From XYD12-FULL-36-8 sp964391015 (GTDB lineage Bacteria > Bacteroidota > Ignavibacteria > Ignavibacteriales > Ignavibacteriaceae), in NCBI GenBank assembly GCA_964391015.1, contig CAYMKU010000008.1:1-64000 (forward strand): a DNA stretch of 64,000 nucleotides. Direction: 5' to 3'. Both the position numbers and the translations under genes were made by a program. This document shows, piece by piece, positions 1 to 7,752 of the stretch. The notes beneath the pieces are model-generated. The model made no database searches, was not told the DNA's origin, and worked only from the letters and a program-made list of their open reading frames with translations. Numbering within the stretch: position 1 is the stretch's first letter; every line of letters begins with the position of its first letter.

Positions 1-101
1 AAATTCGTGGCGTATTCTAACTTTTTTAGAAAAACCGCTCAACTTGAGTTATTAAATTACATCTGTTTTTTAAATCAACAAAATAAGGAGAAAAATTTAA
101 T

Positions 102-283
102 ATGATTAGTGTAAAAGCAATCTATGATGGTAAGAATATTAAATTGATGGAAAAGATTGAGCGAAAGAAACCGGGAAATGTAATTGTTACTTTCTTAGAT
201 GAAGAAGATACGGATATAACAATGAAATTCTTTACGTTGCTGAGAAAGGCGGGGTATTCGATTTCTTGAATGATCAATATTAG
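102..283 (+). pseudogene. Frameshifted small antitoxin-like gene
   Basis: The reading frame opens with MISVKAIYDGKNIKLMEKIE, the start typical of small antitoxins of the AF2212/DUF104-like type that precede PIN or RelE toxins. The frame closes at 269, but shifting by one base near 222 continues as EILYVAEKGGVFDFLNDQY to a stop at 281-283, which is the sensible C-terminus. One missing A in the run at about 219-223 would explain this. A ribosome-binding site (aaggag) lies about 15 bases upstream of the ATG. No intact toxin follows; 284-472 shows only short decayed fragments. Family assignment is tentative. Confidence 0.5.
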
Positions 284-472
284 ATGAAATTCTCATAAAG
301 CTGAAAAAAGTATCTGGAATCTGATGAGTAGTTGTAACAGAGTTTGATGCCCCTGTAAAGTAACAAGTGCTTACTTTTTTGAAGAGTCAATTTCAATTAT
401 AGATTTAATATAAGTATTGTAGAATCATTTCATAGTTGTCAAATTGTTTTAAAGTATTAATTTAAAAAAATA

Positions 473-673
473 ATGAAAGCAAAAAAAATAAGCGATCTAA
501 CGATTGATCAACTAAAAATAATAATAGATGAGTTGGTTAAGCAGAACTTAGAAGACTTTGTTGAAAATATCGGGGCATTATCAAGCAAGAGATTTATTAA
601 ATCAGTTGAGAAATCAAGAAAAGCATACAAAGAAGGAAAGTTCAAATCATTTGAAGAAGTGTTTGATGTATAG
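473..673 (+). CDS. Small antitoxin-like protein
   Basis: A 66-residue, lysine-rich, probably helical protein whose stop codon overlaps the ATG of a truncated RelE/ParE-type toxin frame (start at 666). The small size, charge and overlap are typical of the antitoxin of a two-gene toxin-antitoxin module. It has no recognisable DNA-binding motif, so the family is not certain. Because the toxin is cut off, this antitoxin is probably an orphan. Role in vivo would be neutralising the toxin and repressing its own promoter; that is inference from arrangement. Confidence 0.55.
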   Translation: MKAKKISDLTIDQLKIIIDELVKQNLEDFVENIGALSSKRFIKSVEKSRKAYKEGKFKSFEEVFDV

Positions 674-759
674 AATCAGATTCACCAATATCGCATTAAA
701 AGAATTAAAGAAAATCCCTGCAAATGATGTTAGACAAATTGGAAAGAAACTAAATGAAT
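666..759 (+). pseudogene. Truncated RelE/ParE-type toxin
   Basis: The frame beginning MYRIRFTNIALKELKKIP matches the N-terminus of RelE/ParE superfamily mRNA-interferase or gyrase toxins (a first beta strand followed by a lysine-rich helix). It starts inside the stop of the upstream antitoxin (ATGTATAG overlap), the usual coupling. After about 31 residues the family-like sequence stops exactly where the stop codon of the convergent dienelactone hydrolase gene begins (760-762). The frame stays open to 872, but only as antisense of that gene. The catalytic C-terminal half is therefore missing and the toxin should be inactive. Confidence 0.6.
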
Positions 760-1539
760 CTACCTCGCGAATATCTCTGCGAAAAAGATCTTCATCGCTT
801 CCCATGACCTTTTATCCGCATTTTCATTATAAGCCGAGCCTTTTGAGATATCATTACCTGCGCTCTCAATAGTAAAGCTGTGTACAGCTCCGCTGTATTC
901 GGTTAAAATATAATCAACTTTTGCATCCTCCATCTCCTTCTTAAATGCAGTTACATCTGCATCCGGCACATAAGGATCAATTGCTCCGTGTTGTACAAGC
1001 ACACGGCATTTAATATTCTTTGCATCTTCTGCATTTGGAGTCTTCAGGCTGCCATGGAAACTTACAACTCCTTTGATATCAGCACCGCTTCTTGCGAGCT
1101 CAAGAACACCTCCTCCCCCGAAACAATATCCTATTGCTGCTATGTTATTTGCATCTACTAATGGCTGCATCTTTAATTCATTAAGTCCGGCATTTAATCT
1201 TTCCCTGTATAAATTTATATCCTGATAATACTTTCCCGCTTCCTTACCCGCTTCTTCCGGCGTTGAAGGTCTTACGCCTTTTCCGTAAACATCAACGGCT
1301 AACGCTACATAACCAAGACCTGCAAGCTGTCTTGCACGCATCTTTTCATAATCAGACAAGCCTTTCCACTGATGAACAATCAATACTCCCGGACGTTTAT
1401 TCTCGTTGCTGTTATCATAAGCAATATAACCCTGAAGCGTTACATCACCGATTTTATATTCTAAGTCAGAAGAAATTATCTCTGATTTTAAATTCATATT
1501 AAAGATTAAGATTAGAGCAACTATTAAGCAGTATCTCAT
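760..1539 (-). CDS. Secreted dienelactone hydrolase family protein
   Basis: A 259-residue alpha/beta hydrolase. An N-terminal hydrophobic segment (residues 1-19) looks like a Sec signal peptide, so the enzyme is probably periplasmic. The nucleophile elbow GYCFGG around residue 138 carries Cys, as in dienelactone hydrolases; the partner residues are probably the Asp in GAIDPYVP and the His in GAVHSF. The family hydrolyses lactone or ester bonds, but the substrate here is unknown. The start is supported by a strong ribosome-binding site (aaggaggc) just upstream. Its 3' end abuts the truncated toxin at 666-759. Confidence 0.88.
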   Translation of the reverse strand: MRYCLIVALILIFNMNLKSEIISSDLEYKIGDVTLQGYIAYDNSNENKRPGVLIVHQWKGLSDYEKMRARQLAGLGYVALAVDVYGKGVRPSTPEEAGKEAGKYYQDINLYRERLNAGLNELKMQPLVDANNIAAIGYCFGGGGVLELARSGADIKGVVSFHGSLKTPNAEDAKNIKCRVLVQHGAIDPYVPDADVTAFKKEMEDAKVDYILTEYSGAVHSFTIESAGNDISKGSAYNENADKRSWEAMKIFFAEIFAR

Positions 1540-1657
1540 TATGCCTCCTTTTTTCTATAATAATAATTAAAAAGAAAATTATTTGTAACTGAAAAAAGTT
1601 ATACGGAATATTATATTCAAACGAAAAGTTAAATCATGGTCATTTAGTTTATAAGTT

Positions 1658-2377
1658 ATGAGTTATGAGATTAATGAAAACCGTTTAAAAGAAATTGAAG
1701 AAGAAAAAGAAGAAAAGAACAAAATTCTTTCTTCTTTTTTTTACAGCGGTTGTTTTGTTTTATTATTATGGTTAATACAATTTACCCAATGGGCATTGGA
1801 AAAAGATATTTCAGCTTTTGGAGTTTTACCGAGAAATATCAAAGGACTTGCGGGTATACTGACAGCTCCCTTGATTCACGCTGACTTTTCTCATCTGATT
1901 TCAAATTCAATAACTTTATTTTTACTGTTGTTCGGTATTTTGTACTTTTACAGGACATCCGCTGTAAAAGTTTTTTTTATCGTTTACATAGCGGACGGAA
2001 TACTTGTATGGCTTTTTGCCAGGGAATCTTACCATATCGGAGCAAGCGGGCTGGTGTATGGATTTGCAAGCTTTTTATTTTTCAGCGGATTATTCAGAAA
2101 AGATAAAAGATCGATAGCTTTGTCGCTGCTTATTGTATTCCTTTACGGGGGGATGGTTTGGGGAATATTGCCTGCGGATCCGAAGATTTCTTTTGAGTCT
2201 CATTTATTCGGTGCAATTGTCGGAATATTCTGCGCCTTCATTTACCGAAAGAACGATCCCCCGCCTGTTTATGAATGGGAGGAAGAAAATTACGAAGATG
2301 ATGTTGATGACGACATTGATCCGTCTGAGGTGGAAATCGAAGATGATGCAGAACCGGACGACTTCAGGAGAAATTAA
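1658..2377 (+). CDS. Rhomboid family intramembrane serine protease
   Basis: A 239-residue polytopic membrane protein with about six hydrophobic segments. The rhomboid active site is visible: HIGASGLVYG holds the catalytic Ser of the GxSG motif, and the His in SFESHLFG on a later helix would complete the Ser-His dyad. The upstream HLISNS provides the conserved His/Asn for the oxyanion region. Rhomboids cut transmembrane helices of other proteins within the membrane. The C-terminal 35 residues are strikingly acidic (many Asp and Glu), probably a cytosolic tail. It is divergent from the dienelactone hydrolase gene. Substrate unknown. Confidence 0.85.
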   Translation: MSYEINENRLKEIEEEKEEKNKILSSFFYSGCFVLLLWLIQFTQWALEKDISAFGVLPRNIKGLAGILTAPLIHADFSHLISNSITLFLLLFGILYFYRTSAVKVFFIVYIADGILVWLFARESYHIGASGLVYGFASFLFFSGLFRKDKRSIALSLLIVFLYGGMVWGILPADPKISFESHLFGAIVGIFCAFIYRKNDPPPVYEWEEENYEDDVDDDIDPSEVEIEDDAEPDDFRRN

Positions 2378-2439
2378 GTTTTTCTTCTGGAAAAAATACA
2401 TTCGTCTAAAACGTAAGTATGCTACTCGCTTTGGTTGTC

Positions 2440-2596
2440 ATTCCCGCTAGCTCCAGAGTGTCCGAAAACAGGAAATTGCCTCAAAGTCTCGAAGACTCAA
2501 AGTTAAAAAACTTTCAAAACAAAATCCTTTGAGCCTTTGAGTCTTTGTGGCAAACCAAACTTAATCGTTTTCGGACAGTCTGCTCTTAGCGGGAAT
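2440..2596. repeat. Long imperfect palindrome, MITE/REP-like
   Basis: The ends are a 30-bp imperfect inverted repeat: attcccgcta...tgtccgaaaac at 2440-2469 matches the reverse complement of 2567-2596, identical over the outer 10 and inner 11 bases. Inside it a second inverted pair rich in CTTTGAG/CTCAAAG is separated by an AT-rich centre, so almost the whole 157 bp can fold into one hairpin. No protein is encoded. This is the form of a non-autonomous palindromic element. The remainder of the 2378-2849 gap holds no gene I can support. Confidence 0.65.
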
Positions 2597-2748
2597 CCAA
2601 TCACAAAAAATTCTAAATAGTGCACAGGCAGTATTCATGGCTCATGGTTTTGGAATTAATATCTATACTTCACTATGAATTGTATATTTACAATTTAGAA
2701 TTCTAATCAATAAGATAGATAGAACTTTACTTTTGAAGGCGACATTAC

Positions 2749-2781
2749 GGGATTCCCGCTACGAGAGCATGCGGGAATGAC
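2749..2781. repeat. Short palindrome sharing arms with the 2440-2596 repeat
   Basis: The sequence gattcccgct...gcgggaatgac forms a hairpin with an eight-base stem and uses the same attcccgc arm that ends the larger palindrome 150 bp upstream. It looks like a REP-type unit or a solo remnant of the same element family. It could also act as a terminator, although no T run follows. Confidence 0.5.
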
Positions 2782-2849
2782 ACTATTGAGAGGTGTTTTT
2801 TGAAGACACAATTAATGTGTGGATTATAAACTGAAATTGATATTCATTC

Positions 2850-3266
2850 TTACTCACCGATTATTTTAACCAATACTCTTTTCTTTCTCTTGCCGTCAAA
2901 TTCACCGTAGAATATTTGCTCCCAGGGTCCGAAGTCCAATTTTCCATTGGTGACTGCTACAACGACTTCCCTTCCCATGATTGTTCTTTTGAGATGAGCA
3001 TCCGCATTATCTTCATATGTATTGTGCTTGTATCTTGAATGTGGCTTTTCCGGAGCAAGACCTTCCAGCCACACTTCGAAATCGTTATGAAGCCCGGATT
3101 CATCATCATTAATAAAAACACTTGCCGTAATATGCATTGCATTACACAGCAGAAGACCTTCCTTAATGCCGCTTTCAGCAAGACATTCTTCTATGACATG
3201 AGTTATATTAATCAGTTCCCGCCTTTTTTTGATTTCAAACCAAAGCTCTTTTCTGAATGATTTCAT
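2850..3266 (-). CDS. YjbQ/UPF0047 family protein
   Basis: A 138-residue protein matching the full length of the UPF0047 (YjbQ) family. Family signatures are visible: NAMHITASVFINDDESG in the middle, DNADAHLKRTIMG, and GPWEQIFYGEFDG near the C-terminus, containing the conserved His residues thought to bind metal or substrate. Some members are annotated as secondary thiamine-phosphate synthases because they rescue thiamine mutants when overexpressed; the true role is uncertain. Cytosolic. It lies in the same orientation as the next gene at 3330, separated by 63 bases. Confidence 0.9.
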   Translation of the reverse strand: MKSFRKELWFEIKKRRELINITHVIEECLAESGIKEGLLLCNAMHITASVFINDDESGLHNDFEVWLEGLAPEKPHSRYKHNTYEDNADAHLKRTIMGREVVVAVTNGKLDFGPWEQIFYGEFDGKRKKRVLVKIIGE

Positions 3267-3329
3267 TATAGAATTTATTTTAATCAGTTGTCCGAATGGA
3301 AAGTATAAGTCACCATCTTGCTTGCCGGA

Positions 3330-4376
3330 TTAGTTAAACATGTTTTTGAATTTATACATTATAGGCACACCATTAGAAAAATTATTCAGTTCATCCGGCG
3401 ACAGTTTCCTCTTTGATGTGTAATCCGGTCTGTAAAAATTCTGCCATGGATCGATGGCCACATAAATGTCTCCCTGTCCATCGAAGGTTATGGATTCGGG
3501 AGCAATCCCCAGAATCATATCAATTTCATTATGAAAAGGGATTGGGAGACTCATTTCTTTTATCTCGATTTTATTTACTGAAAAATCTTCGTTAAAATTT
3601 ATATAAAACATTGATCTTCTGTTGCGGTCGATTCCGTATAGATTGTAATCGTCTGTTGAATACAATCCGGATATAGTGCTGATTTTCAGATCATGTGTCC
3701 CTATACTTTTCAGTTCATTGGTTTTACGATTCAGAACATATAGTATTGTGCTGTCCGAGAATTCTGTACCGTCGGTCTGATAATTTTCAAGACCGAGAAA
3801 AAAGTAATTCTCCGTAGCTGAAAAACCTTCGAAGCCGATATTGTCAAATGTATGTTTATAAACTTCATCCGGAAGTGTCAGCCTCTTAATTGTCAGTATG
3901 GAATCGAATGACAGTATATCTTTATTAAATGTAATTTCATAAATTCCTTCTTTCTTTCTGTATATTTGCGGGTCCAGTGAACTGTATTCGTGACCTTCTA
4001 TTGCTAAAAGGATTTTATTGTTCGGTTTATCAAAATAGATATCTTCCATATCCTTTTTCTTGAACTTCTGAAACAGTGCATTTACCTCCTCCGAAAAAGC
4101 AATTTCAATGATTTTCAATCCCGGAGGGTTGAGTGTTTCGTCTATTTCAAGCCGGTTTATTTTTCCTATGTCATCTGCCGAGATGAATATTTTTTTACCC
4201 TCTTTTTCACCAACATAACAGAGTCCGGAGGTCTGATCCGTCTGTTTATTCTCTGAATCTTTCATCCATATGGGATAATTTCCGATTGGCTGAATTCCGT
4301 CGGGATGTGCAAAGTATAAATTGACAAAAACGATAATTGCTATCAAAGGAAGGAAAACCCTTATTATATGTCTCAT
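3330..4376 (-). CDS. Membrane-anchored or exported propeller-like protein
   Basis: A 348-residue protein starting with one hydrophobic segment (residues 4-22), either an uncleaved anchor or a signal peptide. The rest is rich in short beta strands ending in aromatic and glycine-containing turns (for example GFEGFSATENYFFLGLEN and APESITFDGQGDIYVAIDP). This resembles SdiA-regulated or esterase-like-phytase beta-propeller proteins, where a glutamate-bearing blade (APESITFD) is typical. No catalytic residues can be assigned. Function unknown; extracytoplasmic location is inferred. Confidence 0.6.
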   Translation of the reverse strand: MRHIIRVFLPLIAIIVFVNLYFAHPDGIQPIGNYPIWMKDSENKQTDQTSGLCYVGEKEGKKIFISADDIGKINRLEIDETLNPPGLKIIEIAFSEEVNALFQKFKKKDMEDIYFDKPNNKILLAIEGHEYSSLDPQIYRKKEGIYEITFNKDILSFDSILTIKRLTLPDEVYKHTFDNIGFEGFSATENYFFLGLENYQTDGTEFSDSTILYVLNRKTNELKSIGTHDLKISTISGLYSTDDYNLYGIDRNRRSMFYINFNEDFSVNKIEIKEMSLPIPFHNEIDMILGIAPESITFDGQGDIYVAIDPWQNFYRPDYTSKRKLSPDELNNFSNGVPIMYKFKNMFN

Positions 4377-4595
4377 TCTTTATTTTAATAGTCTCTATAG
4401 CTAACTCTCTCTAAAATAATAATCGTTCCTTTAAGATAAAATTAAATAACAATTACGATTTTGCGAGTTACGAATTCATATTTATTTTAAACAAGAAAAA
4501 TTCGTAACAGCAATTTGAAACAAACCCAAAACCCGAAACTCGTCTAATCGATAATCTTTAGCCGTAAACCCGGCAGAACTGCTTTACAAAATTAG

Positions 4596-6032
4596 TCACG
4601 GAATAACACTCGAAACAAAATTAGCCGAATTATTATAAGTTAAAGCTATATCACTTAAGTCAACATTGTTATCTCCCGTTACATCAGTCAATGCATAGCC
4701 GGTTACAAAATTAAAAGCATCATTATATACAAGTGTAATGTCCGATAAATCAACCGCACCATCCTGATTAACATCTCCTCCGTAAATTGCAAACCTTAAT
4801 GGCGAAGCATCGACCTGAATCATATTACTTCCGAATGCCATTGCAGAGGAATTTGAAAAATCATAATTCATTATATAATTGTTAAAACTCTGCCCTGACG
4901 AACTCCAGGTATCAATTGAATTCCGGTGATTAATCTGAATATAATAATCAACCGAGTTTGAAATATTTGAAAACATGGATGTTCCAAGACCGGATGAATT
5001 TATGACCGATTGTGCAAAATCAACCAGTGCATAAGGTGAAGAGGCTTCTCTTAAATATACCGTTACTGTATCCTCAACCATTGCATCAGTTACTGAATTA
5101 TAAAATCCCTGAATAAACATTTTCAGATTCAATACTCCCGGAATTTGAATAACAGGTGTTTTGTAAACACCATTTGAAGAAGCTCCCGCATACACATGGT
5201 TGTTATAAATGTACAAGGCATAAATGGTTATATTGGCAGGCAATCCGTCATTCATTTGAGACCAGTTTAATCCATTATCAGTTGTTAGAAAAACTCCATT
5301 TGCTTCTGTTCCTGCATAAATAATGTTCCCGGTTACAGCCAGTGAAAATACCGGAACATTATTCAGGGATGAGCGGGTCCATGTATATCCGCTGTCTGAG
5401 GAATAATATACTCCGCTGCCTGTCCCTGCAAAAGCAAAATTACCGTTTAAAGCTAATGAATAAACCGATTTGTTGTTTAAGGAAGTTGGAGTCCAGTTGT
5501 TACCATTGTTCGTTGATAAATGTACACCTGCATTATCACCTGCGCCGGCAAGAATAAAATTTCCGTTAGCAGCAATTGATTTAATATTTATAACATTCAA
5601 AGAACTAATAAACCAGCTGGTGCCTCCTGATGAATAAAACAGACCTGAAACATGAAGTCCGGCGAATACACGGGTCTGGTTTGATGCCAGAGAATAAATG
5701 GTATTATTGTTTAATCCGATCAAGCTCCAGTAAGCTCCGTTATTTGAAGTTCTCCATACACCAATGTCAGTGCCGGCATATAAATAATTTGAGAACATTG
5801 TCTGCGAAAAGACGACCCGGTTATTTAAACCTATTCCTGCCTGAGTCCAATTCAGTCCATTATCAGTCGAGGTATAAAGACCGTAGTTAAATGTTCCAGC
5901 AAATAAATTAGTGCTGTTTGAAGAGAATGAGTAGACTTGTTTATTGCCCAATCCGGCAGATACATTGACCCACTGCGCGTATGAATTAAAATGCAATAAA
6001 AATAAAAAGAAAAATAAAATTATTTTTTTCAT
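4596..6032 (-). CDS. Secreted BNR/YCF48-like propeller with dockerin-like C-terminus
   Basis: The frame is open from 6086, but the start is placed at 6032 because GGAGG lies seven bases upstream and the protein then begins with a clean signal peptide (MKKIILFFFLFLLHFNSYAQ). About eight repeats of the type STDNGLNWTQ...AGTxxNGVY make a Sortilin/BNR-like beta-propeller. The C-terminus has no T9SS domain; instead it carries two copies of a calcium-loop repeat, GGDVNQDGAVDLSDITLVYN and TDVTGDNNVDLSDIALTYN, as in type I dockerins. It is thus a secreted, possibly surface-docked protein. Its 3' end is followed by an AT-rich gap to the 3330 gene group; 6087-6375 upstream holds no gene. Confidence 0.8.
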   Translation of the reverse strand: MKKIILFFFLFLLHFNSYAQWVNVSAGLGNKQVYSFSSNSTNLFAGTFNYGLYTSTDNGLNWTQAGIGLNNRVVFSQTMFSNYLYAGTDIGVWRTSNNGAYWSLIGLNNNTIYSLASNQTRVFAGLHVSGLFYSSGGTSWFISSLNVINIKSIAANGNFILAGAGDNAGVHLSTNNGNNWTPTSLNNKSVYSLALNGNFAFAGTGSGVYYSSDSGYTWTRSSLNNVPVFSLAVTGNIIYAGTEANGVFLTTDNGLNWSQMNDGLPANITIYALYIYNNHVYAGASSNGVYKTPVIQIPGVLNLKMFIQGFYNSVTDAMVEDTVTVYLREASSPYALVDFAQSVINSSGLGTSMFSNISNSVDYYIQINHRNSIDTWSSSGQSFNNYIMNYDFSNSSAMAFGSNMIQVDASPLRFAIYGGDVNQDGAVDLSDITLVYNDAFNFVTGYALTDVTGDNNVDLSDIALTYNNSANFVSSVIP

Positions 6033-6375
6033 AATATCCTCCATGAAAATTTTAATATGTAATAATAATAGGAGTATGAATTTCATTAGTTTGCAAATAA
6101 TGAAAAATGAAATATTATGAAAAATTATAAAATAAAAGAACTAAGATGTTTGGGTTTATATATCCGGTGTTTGGTTTTTTTATAACAAGATTTTTCAAAC
6201 CCCTGGCAAATTATTTGCTCATTCATCTGAAATTTATAACCTATTCAAATATATTACTGCTGTAAATTGCCTAATACTTTTTTATAGTTAAAGTACAATA
6301 TTTTTGAACAAAATATGGAAGGATGCAATATTGTAAAAGAATTGAAAAGATAAATTAATAAAGTTATTTTGCCTT

Positions 6376-6416
6376 GCGTCCTTAGCTCAGCTGGTAGAGC
6401 AAATGACTCTTAATCA
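6376..6416 (+). pseudogene. 5' half of tRNA-Lys, left island junction (attL)
   Basis: These 41 bases are identical to positions 1-41 of the intact tRNA-Lys(CTT) at 59977-60049 and stop just after the anticodon loop; beyond 6416 the 3' half is absent. Both copies are preceded, at identical spacing, by gaattgaaaaga and a possible promoter (TTGAAA, 17 bases, TATTTT or GATATT). The arrangement is what site-specific insertion at the anticodon stem-loop leaves: the original 5' half stranded on the left, the island supplying a new promoter and 5' half on the right. Confidence 0.88.
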
Positions 6417-6472
6417 CAAATTCTGATACAAAGAGTTTCAATAGTTTAGATATCACAATTGTTAGATATAAA

Positions 6473-6500
6473 AGGCAGTTAGAGACTTTTCTAACTGCCT
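6473..6500 (-). terminator. Intrinsic terminator of the SIR2/TGT-like operon
   Basis: A perfect 11-base stem (aggcagttaga / tctaactgcct) with a short loop. Read on the minus strand it is followed by TTTTAT, placing a rho-independent terminator about 65 bases beyond the stop codon of the SIR2-like gene at 6565. Confidence 0.8.
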
Positions 6501-6521
6501 GAATTATTATAAGATTATAAG

Positions 6522-6545
6522 CTCGCTACGATTTGGCTACGATTT
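6522..6545. promoter_or_regulatory. Paired GCTACGATTT repeats, probable integrase arm sites (left)
   Basis: GCTACGATTT occurs twice with an 11-base period (6525-6534 and 6536-6545). A 23-base block including both copies recurs at 59883-59905 in the same orientation, just inside the other end of the island. Tandem direct repeats spaced one helical turn apart near each attachment site are typical of arm-type binding sites of tyrosine integrases. Binding is inferred. Confidence 0.6.
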
Positions 6546-6564
6546 ACATAAAATAAATCTGAAG

Positions 6565-7752
6565 TTATCTTTTTTTGAAATAATTTCTGCTCTCAATGTT
6601 TCTATGTTCCTTACCAAAATAATTTTCTAATCCTAAAAAATTGAATTTTACCTGATATAAAGATTTTGGAAAAAAACACCTGAATCTTTCAGCTGGATAA
6701 AATTTACGTAACGCTCTCGCCGTTGATTTGGTAAAGTTATCCTTATTGATCAAAATTATTTCTACATCAGAATTTTTTTGTATAGAACGTTTTAATAGAG
6801 TCCTTATTTTGTAATCTGCGTCTGGAAGAGAATAACCAATGATCACTACTTTATCTGCCTCAGACAATTCAACAAATGCATTATGCCATATCATGTTTAT
6901 GTGTGTATTGTCATTTACATTTTTTAAAAACGTAGGACTTATTAAGAATGGTAATAATATTGGAGTTTTGGTAGATGCAGTAAAATTGGCAGTCCAAGAA
7001 CACTTAGGACATTTTAGTGTCGTCAAATACAGTTCCCAAATATTCTTTTTAGAGCCCAAACCTGTAAATAAACGGTTACAATTGGGACATATTAACCAGT
7101 TTGCTGAACTATGGAGTTTTAAAACTTTGATGTTGTAAATATTTTGAGCTTTCTGGATTAGAGAATTTTTATGCGGTGAACCCTTTAGTGGATTAGTATA
7201 ACAACAATAGTCAATATCAACTTGATATCTTTTATTCAAATTCTTTTTACATTCATAAATAGAATCTTCAAGTAAAGTATCCCAATTCAGCGAAATAATG
7301 CTAAAGGTATCAGAGTTGAGACCACCGAGAATTCTTTTTTTAATAAAATATTCTGCATTTGCGAGATAGAAGGAACGACTTTTGGTAGTTTCAAAATTAC
7401 TTTTTTGATTGTTAAGTATTGATTGAAATTTGTTTGAGTCACCATGAAAGAAATTATTACTGGCGGAATGCAAAACATAAAGTATTGATCTAGTTAAATC
7501 ATCTCTAATTTTATCTAAGTCGTTAAAATCTAATCCGTGAAAGTTTTCTCTTTTTGATATTGCACTATCAAGAAAGGTATAAATATCTTCTAACGAAGGG
7601 AGATCTTTTTTGCCATAGATTGAAGTGATAAAGTCAACCGCTTTTCCAACAATATCGTTATCTAATTGATAAACCCTTGAAAGGATTTCAGCTTGAAGAG
7701 GAAAGTTTGCACCATACGAATAACCAGCACCAATAACATAAACGGTCTTCAT
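6565..7752 (-). CDS. SIR2-like NAD-binding protein with zinc ribbon
   Basis: A 395-residue protein with the SIR2-like Rossmann hallmarks seen in bacterial immune effectors: GAGYSYG at residues 8-14, SLNWDTLLE in the middle, KLHSSANW, and VVIIGYSLPDAD near the C-terminus. Two CxxC pairs (CPNC and CPKC) between these motifs form a zinc ribbon, as in classical sirtuins. In phage-defence systems such domains commonly degrade NAD+ upon activation; deacylation is the alternative. It is the last gene of a four-gene operon, its ATG overlapping the stop of the TGT-like gene (TAATG). The tight coupling suggests it is the effector of that system, which is inference. Confidence 0.75.
   Translation of the reverse strand: MKTVYVIGAGYSYGANFPLQAEILSRVYQLDNDIVGKAVDFITSIYGKKDLPSLEDIYTFLDSAISKRENFHGLDFNDLDKIRDDLTRSILYVLHSASNNFFHGDSNKFQSILNNQKSNFETTKSRSFYLANAEYFIKKRILGGLNSDTFSIISLNWDTLLEDSIYECKKNLNKRYQVDIDYCCYTNPLKGSPHKNSLIQKAQNIYNIKVLKLHSSANWLICPNCNRLFTGLGSKKNIWELYLTTLKCPKCSWTANFTASTKTPILLPFLISPTFLKNVNDNTHINMIWHNAFVELSEADKVVIIGYSLPDADYKIRTLLKRSIQKNSDVEIILINKDNFTKSTARALRKFYPAERFRCFFPKSLYQVKFNFLGLENYFGKEHRNIESRNYFKKR

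Noticed and set aside
5342..5890. Genes on the strand opposite the 4596 propeller
   Set aside because: Low-complexity frames that arise from the antisense of repeated blades; the same occurs opposite 16951, 53088, 54343 and 60954.
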